From Fasciola hepatica (Eukaryota; Platyhelminthes; Trematoda; Plagiorchiida; Fasciolidae), in contig CANUEZ040000204.1 in the NCBI GenBank assembly GCA_948099385.1, positions 62,001-126,000 on the forward strand: a DNA stretch of 64,000 bases, read 5' to 3'. Positions 12,180 to 23,997 of the stretch are shown here, in pieces. The stretch's first letter is position 1. Each line of letters starts with the position of its first letter. The notes under the pieces are model-generated. The model did not search any database and was not told the DNA's origin. It saw nothing but the letters and a program-made list of their open reading frames with translations. Both the position numbers and the translations under genes were made by a program.

Positions 12180-14293
12180 GATCGGTGTGCGAGAATTTGT
12201 TTCTCACCGTCAAAAGCCAATTTGAAAGCCGAAGCCAGTTTGGGGAGTGTGCTATGTCATGTATTGTATATGTTGAACAAAGCGTTCAGAACCATATCGC
12301 ATAGCCTTGTGGTTCGGGTGTTCTATTGACAATCGTTCACCCCAACCCTTGTACGTGTCCCCGTGTGGACTCGGTCCATTTGCAATGCTCATGATTCCTT
12401 AGGGGATCAAACAGCTGTACAGTGCTTCCATAATTTTCAATGGTCAGTTCAGTGTTTAAGCTGCATGGAGAATCATATTATACAAATCTACTCTGCTACT
12501 GCTCAATTGCATTGTATCAGCAATTTGTGTTGATTGTTCATAAGGGAATGCCTTGGTTTTACTTAGGCCCATAAATGGAGAAATAATGGAACATAGGATT
12601 GGATCGGTGTGCGAGAATTTGGTTGTCACCGTAAAAAGCCAATTTGAAAGCCGAAGTCAATTTGGGGAGTGTGCTATATCATGTAGTGTATATGTTGAAC
12701 AAAGCGTTCAGAGCCATATCGGATAGCCTTGTGGTTCGAGTGTTCTATTGACAATCGTTCACCCCAACCCTTGTACGTGTCCCCGTGTGGACTCGGTCCA
12801 TTTGCAATGCTCATGTATCCCTTAGTGGATCAAATAGCTGTACAGTGCTTCCATAATTTTCAATGTTCAGTTCAGTGTTCAAGCTGCATGGAGAATCATA
12901 TTATACAAATCTACTCTGCTACTGCTCTATTGCATTGTATGAGCAATTTGTGTTGATTGTTCATAAGGGAATGCCTTGGTTTTACTTAGGCCCATAAATG
13001 GAGAAATAATGGAACATAGGATTGGATCGGTGTGCGAGAATTTGGTTCTCACCGTAAAAAGCCAATTTGAAAGCCGAAGCCATTTTGGGGAATGTGCTAT
13101 ATCATGTAGTGTATATGTTGAATAGAGCGTTCAGAGCCATATCGGATAGCCTTGTGGTTTGGGTGTTCTATTGACAATCGTTCACCCCAACCCTTGTAAG
13201 TGTCCCCGTGTGGACTCGGTCCATTTGCAATGCTCATGATTCCCTTAGGAGATCAAACACCTGTACTGTGCTTCCAGAATTTTCAATGGCCACTTCAGTG
13301 TTCAAGCTGCATGGAGAATCATATTATACAAATCTACTCTGCTACTGCTCAATTGCAATGTATGAGTAATTTGTGTGGATTGTTCATAAGGGAATGCCTT
13401 GGTTTTACTTAGGCCCATAAATGGAGAAGTGATGGAACATAGGATTGGATCGGTGTGCGAGAATTTGTTTCTCACCGTAAAAAGCCAATTTGAAAGCCGA
13501 AGCCAGTTTGGGGAGTGTGCTATATCATGTAGTGTATATGTTGAACAAAGCGTTGAGAGCCATATCGGATAGCCTTGTGGTTCGGGTGTTCTATTGACAA
13601 TCGTTCACCCCAACCCTTGTACGTGTCCCCGTGTGGACTCGGTCCATTTGCAATGCTCATGATTCCCTTAGGGGATCAAACAGCTGTACAGTGCTTCCAT
13701 AATTTGCAATGTTCAGTTCAGTGTTCAAGCTGCATGGAGAATCATATTATACAAATCTACTCTGCTACTGCTCAATTGTATTGTATGAGCAATTTGTGTT
13801 GATTGTTCATAAGGGAATGCCTTGGTTTTACTTAGGCCCATAAATGGAGAAGTGATGGAACATAGGATTGGATCGGTGTGCGAGAATTTGGTTCTCACCG
13901 TAAAAAGCCAATTTGAAAGCCGAAGCCAGTTTGGGGAGTGTGCTATATCATGTAGTGTATATGTTGAACAAAGCGTTCAGAGCCATATCGGATAGCCTTG
14001 TGGTTCGGGTGTTCTATTGACAATCGTTCACCCCAACCCTTGTACGTGTCCCCGTGTGGACTCGGTCCATTTGCAATGCTCATGATTCCCTTAGGGGATC
14101 AAACAGCTGTACTGTGCTTCCATAATTTTCAATGGTCACTTCAGTGTTCAAGCTGCATGGAGAATCATATTATACAAATCTACTCTGCTACTGCTCAATT
14201 GCATTGTATCAGCAATTTGTGTGGATTGTTCATAAGGGAATGCCTTGGTTTTACTTAGGCCCATAAATGGAGAAGTGATGGAACATAGGATTA
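12180..14293 (+). repeat. Pentamer HOR, 2114 bp, copy 1
   Basis: Five units (four of 423 bp and one of 422 bp, which lacks a C in GATTCCTTAGG near 12396). The segment is repeated directly downstream at an offset of 2114 bp. Private variants shared by both copies include GAACCATATCGCATAG, GGTTGTCACCG, CATGTATCCC, CAAATAGCTG, TTGAATAGAGCG, GGAGATCAAACACC, GCGTTGAGAGCC and GGATTAGATCGG. The left boundary is defined by 12179 (G), where the other copy's counterpart at 14293 is A, and by unrelated linkers upstream. Confidence 0.95.
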
Positions 14294-16407
14294 GATCGGT
14301 GTGCGAGAATTTGTTTCTCACCGTCAAAAGCCAATTTGAAAGCCGAAGCCAGTTTGGGGAGTGTGCTATGTCATGTATTGTATATGTTGAACAAAGCGTT
14401 CAGAACCATATCGCATAGCCTTGTGGTTCGGGTGTTCTATTGACAATCGTTCACCCCAACCCTTGTACGTGTCCCCGTGTGGACTCGGTCCATTTGCAAT
14501 GCTCATGATTCCTTAGGGGATCAAACAGCTGTACAGTGCTTCCATAATTTTCAATGGTCAGTTCAGTGTTTAAGCTGCATGGAGAATCATATTATACAAA
14601 TCTACTCTGCTACTGCTCAATTGCATTGTATCAGCAATTTGTGTTGATTGTTCATAAGGGAATGCCTTGGTTTTACTTAGGCCCATAAATGGAGAAATAA
14701 TGGAACATAGGATTGGATCGGTGTGCGAGAATTTGGTTGTCACCGTAAAAAGCCAATTTGAAAGCCGAAGTCAATTTGGGGAGTGTGCTATATCATGTAG
14801 TGTATATGTTGAACAAAGCGTTCAGAGCCATATCGGATAGCCTTGTGGTTCGAGTGTTCTATTGACAATCGTTCACCCCAACCCTTGTACGTGTCCCCGT
14901 GTGGACTCGGTCCATTTGCAATGCTCATGTATCCCTTAGTGGATCAAATAGCTGTACAGTGCTTCCATAATTTTCAATGTTCAGTTCAGTGTTCAAGCTG
15001 CATGGAGAATCATATTATACAAATCTACTCTGCTACTGCTCTATTGCATTGTATGAGCAATTTGTGTTGATTGTTCATAAGGGAATGCCTTGGTTTTACT
15101 TAGGCCCATAAATGGAGAAATAATGGAACATAGGATTGGATCGGTGTGCGAGAATTTGGTTCTCACCGTAAAAAGCCAATTTGAAAGCCGAAGCCATTTT
15201 GGGGAATGTGCTATATCATGTAGTGTATATGTTGAATAGAGCGTTCAGAGCCATATCGGATAGCCTTGTGGTTTGGGTGTTCTATTGACAATCGTTCACC
15301 CCAACCCTTGTAAGTGTCCCCGTGTGGACTCGGTCCATTTGCAATGCTCATGATTCCCTTAGGAGATCAAACACCTGTACTGTGCTTCCAGAATTTTCAA
15401 TGGCCACTTCAGTGTTCAAGCTGCATGGAGAATCATATTATACAAATCTACTCTGCTACTGCTCAATTGCAATGTATGAGTAATTTGTGTGGATTGTTCA
15501 TAAGGGAATGCCTTGGTTTTACTTAGGCCCATAAATGGAGAAGTGATGGAACATAGGATTGGATCGGTGTGCGAGAATTTGTTTCTCACCGTAAAAAGCC
15601 AATTTGAAAGCCGAAGCCAGTTTGGGGAGTGTGCTATATCATGTAGTGTATATGTTGAACAAAGCGTTGAGAGCCATATCGGATAGCCTTGTGGTTCGGG
15701 TGTTCTATTGACAATCGTTCACCCCAACCCTTGTACGTGTCCCCGTGTGGACTCGGTCCATTTGCAATGCTCATGATTCCCTTAGGGGATCAAACAGCTG
15801 TACAGTGCTTCCATAATTTGCAATGTTCAGTTCAGTGTTCAAGCTGCATGGAGAATCATATTATACAAATCTACTCTGCTACTGCTCAATTGTATTGTAT
15901 GAGCAATTTGTGTTGATTGTTCATAAGGGAATGCCTTGGTTGAACTTAGGCCCATAAATGGAGAAGTGATGGAACATAGGATTGGATCGGTGTGCGAGAA
16001 TTTGGTTCTCACCGTAAAAAGCCAATTTGAAAGCCGAAGCCAGTTTGGGGAGTGTGCTATATCATGTAGTGTATATGTTGAACAAAGCGTTCAGAGCCAT
16101 ATCGGATAGCCTTGTGGTTCGGGTGTTCTATTGACAATCGTTCACCCCAACCCTTGTACGTGTCCCCGTGTGGACTCGGTCCATTTGCAATGCTCATGAT
16201 TCCCTTAGGGGATCAAACAGCTGTACTGTGCTTCCATAATTTTCAATGGTCACTTCAGTGTTCAAGCTGCATGGAGAATCATATTATACAAATCTACTCT
16301 GCTACTGCTCAATTGCATTGTATCAGCAATTTGTGTGGATTGTTCATAAGGGAATGCCTTGGTTGAACTTAGGCCCATAAATGGAGAAGTGATGGAACAT
16401 AGGATTA
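14294..16407 (+). repeat. Pentamer HOR, 2114 bp, copy 2
   Basis: Aligned base for base with copy 1 at +2114. The only differences I found are two identical double changes: TTTTAC at 13826 reads TTGAAC at 15940, and TTTTAC at 14249 reads TTGAAC at 16363. All private variants of copy 1 are present. Similarity to a third copy ends near 16434, where CTCATCGTAGG replaces CTCACCGTCAA. This is the most recent clear amplification in the window. Confidence 0.95.
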
Positions 16408-18497
16408 GATCGGTGTGCGAGAATTTGTTTCTCATCGTAGGAAGCCAATTTGAAAGCCGAAGCCAGTTCGGGGAGTGTGCTATATCATGTAGTGTATATG
16501 TTGAACAAAGCGTTCAGAGCCATATCGGATAGCCTTGTGGTTCGGATGTTCTATTGACAATCGTTTACCCCAACCCTTGTACTTGTCCCCGTGTAGACTC
16601 GGTCCATTTGCAATGCTCATGATTCCCTTAGTGGATCAAACAGCTGTACAGTGCTTCCATAATTTTCAATGGTCAGTTCAGTGTTCAAGCTGCATGGAGA
16701 ATCATATTATACAAATCTACTCTGCTACTGCTCAATTGCATTGTATCAGCAATTTGTGTTGATTGTTCATAAGGGAATGCCTTGGTTTTACTTAGGCCCA
16801 TAAATGGAGAAATAATGGAATATAGGATTGGATCGGTGTGCGAGAATTTGGTTCTCACCGTAAAAAGCCAATTTGAAAGCCGAAGTCAATTTGGGGAGTG
16901 TGCTATATCATGTAGTGTATATGTTGAACAAAGCGTTCAGAGCCATATCGGATAGCCTTGTGGTTCGTGTGTTCTATTGCCAATCGTTCACCCCAACCCT
17001 TGTACGTGTCCCCGTGTGGACTCGGTCCATTTGCAATGCTCATGATTCCCTTAGCGGATAAAACAGCTGTACAGGGCTTCCATAATTTGCAATGGTCAGT
17101 TCAGTGTTCAAGCTGCATGGAGAATCATATTAAACAAATCTACTCTGCTACTGCTCAATTGCATTGTAGGATTGGTTCTCACCGTAAAATGCCAATTTGA
17201 AAGCCGAAGCCAGTTTGGGGAATGTGCTATATAATGTAGTGTATATGTTGAACAAAGCGTTCAGAGCCATATCGGATAGCCTTGTGGTTCGGATGTTCTA
17301 TTGACAATCGTTCACCCCAACCCTTGTACGTGTCCCCGTGTGGACTCGGTCCATTTGCAATGCTCATGATTCCCTTAGGGGATCAAACAGCTGTACTGTG
17401 CTTCCATAATTTCAATGGTCAGTCCAGGGTTCGAGCTACTTGGAGTATCAGATTGTACACATCTACTCTGCTACTGCTCAATTGCATTGTATCAGCAATT
17501 TATGAGCATTGTTCATAAGGGAATGCCTTGGTTTTACTTAGGCCCATAAATGGAGAAGTGACGGAACATAGGATTGGATCGGTGTGCGAGAATTTGTTTC
17601 TCACCGTAAAAAGCCAATTTGAAAGCCGAAGTCAATTTGGGGAGTGTGCTATATCATGTAGTGTATATGTTGAACAAAGCGTTCAGAGCCATATCGGATA
17701 GCCTTGTGGTTCGGGTGTTCTATTGACAATCGTTCACCCCAACCCTTGTACGTGTCCCCGTGTGGACTCGGTCCATTTGCAATGCTCATGATTCCCTTAG
17801 GGGATCAAACAGCTGTACAGTGCTTCCATAATTTTCAATGGTCAGTTCAGTGTTCAAGCTGCATGGAGAATCATATACAAATGTACTCTTCTACTGCTCA
17901 ATTGCACTGTATCAGCAATTTGTGAGGATTGTTCATAAGGGAATGCCTTGGTTTTACTTAGGCCCATAAATGGAGAAGTGATGGAACATAGGATTGGATC
18001 GGTGTGCGAGAATTTGGTTCTCACCTTAAAAAGCCAATTTGAAAGCCGAAGCCAGTTTGGGGAGTGTGCTATATCATGTACTGTAGATGTTGAACAAAGC
18101 GTTCAGAGCCATATGGGATAGACTCGTGGTTCGGGTGTTCTATTGACAATCGTTCACCCCAACCCTTGTACGTGTCCCCGTGTGGACTCGGTCCATTTGC
18201 AATGCTCATGATTCCCTTAGTGGATCAAACATCTGTACAGTGCTTCTAGAATTTGCAATGTTCAGTTCAGTGTTCAAGCTGCATGGAGAATCATATTATA
18301 CAAATCTACTCTGCTACTGATCTATTGCAATGTATGAGTAATTTGTGTGGATTGTTCATAAGGGAATGCCTTGGTTTTACTTAGGCCCATAAATGGAGAA
18401 GTGATGGAACATAGGATTGGATCGGTGTGCGAGAATTTGGTTCTCACCGTAAAAAGCCAATTTGAAAGCCGAAGCCAGTTTGGGGAGTGTGCTATAT
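16408..18497 (+). repeat. Irregular array block with indel units
   Basis: Unit starts in this block: 16486, 16909, 17233, 17655, 18075. Four consecutive complete units have lengths 423, 324, 422 and 420 bp, more indels than anywhere nearby. The unit at 17233 carries clustered substitutions around 17410-17465 (GTCCAGGGTTCGAG, CTTGGAGTATCAG, TTGTACACATC). The unit at 17655 lost 3 bp in ATCATATACAAAT. No HOR is evident. Confidence 0.8.
16909..17232 (+). repeat. Truncated 324 bp satellite unit
   Basis: This unit lacks 99 bp. After GCATTGTA (ending 17168) the sequence jumps to GGATTGG and then to TTCTCACCG. This fits two deletions: 79 bp between TA dinucleotides (linker and start of the GGAACATA segment) and 20 bp between two TTGG copies that removes the left arm of the hairpin. 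Neighbouring sequence is normal, and the following unit is again 422 bp. Confidence 0.9.
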
Positions 18498-20611
18498 CAT
18501 GTAGTGTATATGTTGAACAAAGCGTTCAGAGCCATATCGGATAGCCTTGTGGTTCGGGTGTTCTATTGACAATCGTTCACCCCAACCCTTGTACGTGTCC
18601 CCGTGTGGACTCGGTCCATTTGCAATGCTCATGATTCCCTTAGTGGATCAAACAGCTGTACAGTGCTTCCATAATTTTCAATGGTCACTTCAGGGTTCGA
18701 ACTGCATGGAGAATCATATTATACAAATCTACTCTGCTACTGCTCAATTGCATTGTATAAGCAATTAGTGTGGATTGTTCATGAGGGAATGCCTTGGTTT
18801 TACTTAGGCCCATAAATGGAGAAGTGATGGAACATAGGATTGGATCGGTGTGCGAGAATTTGGTTCTCACCGTAAAAAGCCAATTTGAAAGCCGAAGCCA
18901 GTTTGTGGAGTGTGCTATATCATGTAGTGTATATGTTGAACAAAGCGTTCAGAGCCATATCGGATAGCCTTGTGGTTCGGGTGTTCTATTGACAATCGTT
19001 CACCCCAACCCTTGTACGTGTCCCCGTGTGGACTCGGTCCATTTGCAATGCTCATGATTCCCTTAGCGGATCAAACAGCTGTACAGTGCTTCCATCATTT
19101 TCAATGGTCAGTTCAGTGTTCAAGCTGCATGGAGAATCATATTATACAAATCTACTCTGCTACTGCTCAATTGCATTGTATCAGCAATTTGTGTGGATTG
19201 TTCATAAGGGAATGCCTTGGTTTTACTTAGGCCCATAAATGGAGAAGTGATGAACATAGGATTGGATCGGTGTGCGAGAATTTGTTTCTCACCGTAAAAA
19301 GCCAATTTGAAAGCCGAAGCCAGTTTGGGGAGTGTGCTATATCATGTAGTGTAGATGTTGAACAAAGCGTTCAGAGCCATATCGGATAGCCTTGTGGTTC
19401 GGGTGTTCTATTGACAATCGTTCACCCCAACCCTTGTACGTGTCCCCGTGTGGACTCGGTCCATTTGCAATGCTCATGATTCCCTTAGGGGATCAAACAG
19501 CTGTACTGTGCTTCCATAATTTTCAATGGTCAGTTCAGTGTTCAAGCTGCATGGAGAATCATATTATACAAATCTACTCTGCTACTGCTCAATTGCATTG
19601 TATCAGCAATTGGTGTGGATTGTTCATGAGGGATGTACTTGGTTTTACTTAGGCCCATAAATGGAGAAGTGATGGAACATAGGATTGGATCGGTGTGCGA
19701 GAATTTGTTTCTCACCGTAAAAAGCCAATTTGAAAGCCGAAGCCAGTTTGGGGAGTGTGCTATATCATGTAGTGTAGATGTTGAACAAAGCGTTCAGAGC
19801 CATATCGGATAGCCTTGTGGTTCGGATGTTCTATTGCCAATCGTTCACCCCAACCCTTGTACGTGTCCCCGTGTGGACTCGGTCCATTTGCAATGCTCAT
19901 GATTCCCTTAGTGGATCAAACAGCTGTACAGTGCTTCTAGAATTTGCAATGTTCAGTTCAGTGTTCAAGCTGCATGGAGAATCATATTATACAAATCTAC
20001 TCTGCTACTGATCTTTTGCAATGTATGAGTAATTTGTGTGGATTGTTCATAGGGGAATGCCTTGGTTTTACTTAGGCCCATAAATGGAGAAGTGATGGAA
20101 CATAGGATTGGATCGGTGCGCGAGAATTTTGTTGTTACCGTTCAAAGCGAAAGCGAAAGCCGAAGCCAGTTTGGGGAGTGTGCTATATCATGTAGTGTAG
20201 ATGTTGAACAAAGCGTTCAGAGCCATATGGGATAGCCTTGTGGTTCGGGTGTTCTATTGACAATCGTTCACCCCAACCCTTGTTCGTAACCCCGTGTGGA
20301 CTCGGTCCATTTGCAATGCTCATGATTCCCTTAGGGGATAAAACAGCTGTACAGTGCTTCCATAATTTTCAATGGTCAGTTCAGTGTTCAAGCTGCATGG
20401 AGAATCATATTATACAAATCTACTCTGCTACTGATCTATTGCAATGTATGAGTAATTTGTGTGGATTGTTCATAAGGGAATGCCTTGGTTTTACTTAGGC
20501 CCATAAATGGAGAAGTGATGGAACATAGGATTGGATCGGTGTGCGAGAATTTGATTCTCACCGTAGAAAGCCAAAGCGAAAGACGAAGCCAGTTTGGGGA
20601 GTGTGCTATAT
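18498..20611 (+). repeat. Second pentamer HOR family, copy 1 (types A-E)
   Basis: Unit starts: 18498 (A), 18921 (B), 19343 (C), 19766 (D), 20189 (E). A: CACTTCAGGGTTC and GTATAAGCAATTAGTG. B: CATCATTTTC and a one-base loss giving GTGATGAACATAGG (422 bp). C: CTGTACTGTGC and CATGAGGGATGTAC. D: TTCTAGAATTTGCAATG and a tail GTTGTTACCGTTCAAAGCG. E: GATCTATTGCAATG and GATTCTCACCGTAGAAAGCC. The same ordered types follow in the next copy. Confidence 0.85.
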
Positions 20612-22726
20612 CATGTAGTGTATATGTTGAACAAAGCGTTCAGAGCCATATCGGATAGCCTTGTGTTTCGGGTGTTCTATTGACAATCGTTCACCCCAAC
20701 CCTTGTACGTGTCCCCGTGTGGACTCGGTCCATTTGCAATGCTCATGATTCCCTTAGGGGATCAAACAGCTGTACAGTGCTTCCATAATTTTCAATGGTC
20801 ACTTCAGGGTTCAAGCTGCATGGAGAATCATATTATACAAATCTACTCTGCTACTGCTCAATTGCATTGTATAAGCAATTAGTGTGGATTGTTCATGAGG
20901 GAATGCCTTGGTTTTACTTAGGCCCATAAATGGAGAAGTGATGGAACAAAGGATTGGATCGGTGTGCGAGAATTTGGTTCTCACCGTAAAAAGCCAATTT
21001 GAAAGCCGAAGCCAGTTTGGGGAGTGTGCTATATCATGTAGTGTATATGTTGAACAAAGCGTTCAGAGCCATATCGGATAGCCTTGTGGTTCGGGTGTTC
21101 TATTGACAATCGTTCACCCCAACCCTTGTACGTGTCCCCGTGTGGACTCGGTCCATTTGCAATGCTCATGATTCCCTTAGGGGATCAAACAGCTGTACAG
21201 TGCTTCCATCATTTTCAATGGTCAGTTCAGTGTTCAAGCTGCATGGAGAATCATATTATACAAATCTACTCTGCTACTGCTCAATTGCATTGTATCAGCA
21301 ATTTGTGTGGATTGTTCATAAGGGAATGCCTTGGTTTTACTTAGGCCCATAAATGGAGAAGTGATGAACATAGGATTGGATCGGTGTGCGAGAATTTGTT
21401 TCTCACCGTAAAAAGCCAATTTGAAAGCCGAAGCCAGTTTGGGGAGTGTGCTATATCATGTAGTGTATATGTTGAACAAAGCGTTCAGAGCCATATCGGA
21501 TAGCCTTGTGGTTCGGGTGTTCTATTGACAATCGTTCACCCCAACCCTTGTACGTGTCCCCGTGTGGACTCGGTCCATTTGCAATGCTCATGATTCCCTT
21601 AGCGGATCAAACAGCTGTACTGTGCTTCCATAAATTTCAATGGTCAGTTCAGTGTTCAAGCTGCATGGAGAATCATATTATACAAATCTACTCTGCTACT
21701 GCTCAATTGCATTGTATCAGCAATTTGTGTGGATTGTTCATGAGGGATGTACTTGGTTTTACTTAGGCCCATAAATGGAGAAGTGATGGAACATAGGATT
21801 GGATCGGTGTGCGAGAATTTGTTTCTCACCGTAAGAAGCCAATTTGAAAGCCGAAGCCAGTTTGGGGAGTGTGCTATATCATGTAGTGTAGATGTTGAAC
21901 AAAGCGTTCAGAGCCATATGGGATAGCCTTGTGGTTCGGGTGTTCTATTGACAATCGTTCACCCCAACCCTTGTACGTGTCCCCGTGTGGACTCGGTCCA
22001 TTTGCAATGCTCATGATTCCCTTAGTGGATCAAACAGCTGTACAGTGCTTCCATAATTTTCAATGGTCAGTTCAGTGTTCAAGCTGCATGGAGAATCATA
22101 TTATACAAATGTACACTGCTACTGCTCTATTGCATTGTATCAGCAATTTGTGTGGATTGTTCATAAGGGAATGCCTTGGTTTTACTTAGGCCCATAAATA
22201 GAGAAGTGATGGAACATAGGATTGGATCGGTGCGCGAGAATTTCGTTGTTACCGTTCAAAGTGAAAGCGAAAGCCGAAGCCAGTTTGGGGAGTGTGCTAT
22301 ATCATGTAGTGTATATGTTGAACAAAGCGTTCAGAGCCATATGGGATAGCCTTGTGGTTCGGGTGTTCTATTGACAATCGTTCACCCCAACCCTTGTACG
22401 TGTCCCCGTGTGGACTCGGTCCATTTGCAATGCTCATGATTCCCTTAGGGGATCAAACTTCTGTACAGTGCTTAAATTAATTTTCAATGGTCAGTTCAGT
22501 GTTCAAGCTGCATGGAGAATCATATTCTACAAATCTACTCTGCTACTGATCTATTGCAATGTATGAGTAATTTGTGTGGATTGTTCATAAGGCAATGCCT
22601 TGGTTTTACTTAGGCCCATAAATCGAGAAGTGATGGAACATAGGATTGGATCGGTGTGCGAGAATTTGATTCTCACCGTAGAAAGCCAAAGCGAAAGACG
22701 AAGCCAGTTTGGGGAGTGTGCTACAT
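20612..22726 (+). repeat. Second pentamer HOR family, copy 2 (types A-E)
   Basis: Unit starts: 20612 (A), 21035 (B), 21457 (C), 21880 (D), 22303 (E). Each has the markers of its counterpart 2114-2115 bp upstream, including the one-base deletion in B and the GTTGTTACCG tail in D. Copies differ at several sites: the D unit here has CCATAATTTTC where copy 1 has TTCTAGAATTTGC, so conversion or older divergence has occurred. Confidence 0.85.
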
Positions 22727-23997
22727 CATGCAGTGTATATGTTGAACAAAGCGTTCAGAGCCATATCGGATAGCCTTGTGGTTCGGGTGTTCTATTGACA
22801 ATCGTTCACCCCAACCCTTGTACGTGTCCCCGTGTGGACTCGGTCCATTTGCAATGCTCATGATTCCCTTAGGGGATCAAACAGCTGTACAGTGCTTCCA
22901 TAATTTTCAATGGTCACTTCAGGGTTCGAGCTGCATGGAGAATCATATTATACAAATCTACTCTGCTACTGCTCAATTGCATTGTATAAGCAATTAGTGT
23001 GGATTGTTCATGAGGGATGTACTTGGTTTTACTTAGGCCCATAAATGGAGAAGTGATGGAACATAGGATTGGATCGGTGTGCGAGAATTTGGTTCTCACC
23101 GTAAAAAGCCAATTTGAAAGCCGAAGCCAGTTTGGGGAGTGTGCTATATCATGTAGTGTATATGTTGAACAAAGCGTTCAGAGCCATATCGGATAGCCTT
23201 GTGGTTCGGGTGTTCTATTGACAATCGTTCACCCCAACCCTTGTACGTGTCCCCGTGTGGACTCGGTCCATTTGCAATGCTCATGATTCCCTTAGCGGAT
23301 CAAACAGCTGTACAGTGCTTCCATAATTTTCAATGGTCAGTTCAGTGTTCAAGCTGCATGGAGAATCATATTATACAAATCTACTCTGCTACTGCTCAAT
23401 TGCATTGTATCAGCAATTTGTGTGGATTGTTCATGAGGGATGTACTTGGTTTTACTTAGGCCCATAAATGGAGAAGTGATGGAACATAGGATTGGATCGG
23501 TGTGCGAGAATTTGTTTCTCACCGTAAAAAGCCAATTTGAAAGCCGAAGCCAGTTTGGGGAGTGTGCTATATCATGTAGTGTAGATGTTGAACAAAGCGT
23601 TCAGAGCCATATCGGATAGCCTTGTGGTTCGGGTGTTCTATTGACAATCGTTCACCCCAACCCTTGTACGTATCCCCGTGTGGACTCGGTCCATTTGCAA
23701 TGCTCATGATTCCCTTAGGGGATCAAACAGCTGTACAGTGCTTCCATCATTTTCAATGGTCAGTTCAGTGTTCAAGCTGCATGGAGAATCATATTATACA
23801 AATCTACTCTGCTACTGCTCAATTGCATTGTATCAGCAATCTGTGTCAGGATTGTTCATAAAGGAATGCCTTGGTTTTACTTAGGCCCATAAATAGAGAA
23901 GTGATGGAACATAGGATTGGATCGGTGCGCGAGAATTTCGTTGTTACCGTTCAAAGCGAAAGCGAAAGCCGAAGCCAATTTGGGGATTGTGCTATAT
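22727..23997 (+). repeat. Second pentamer HOR family, shortened copy 3
   Basis: Unit starts: 22727, 23150, 23573. The first has type A markers but ends with the type C linker CATGAGGGATGTAC. The second has that same type C linker, though not the CTGTACTG marker of earlier C units. The third has the type D tail GTTGTTACCGTTCAAAGCG. A separate type B unit is absent, as expected if unequal exchange removed one unit. The last unit is 425 bp (CTGTGTCAGGATTG). Confidence 0.7.

Noticed and set aside
12180..16407. Pentamer duplication as a pure assembly artefact
   Set aside because: The two doublet differences between copies argue that both exist, though only spanning reads can settle it, so it is kept as a finding with that caveat.
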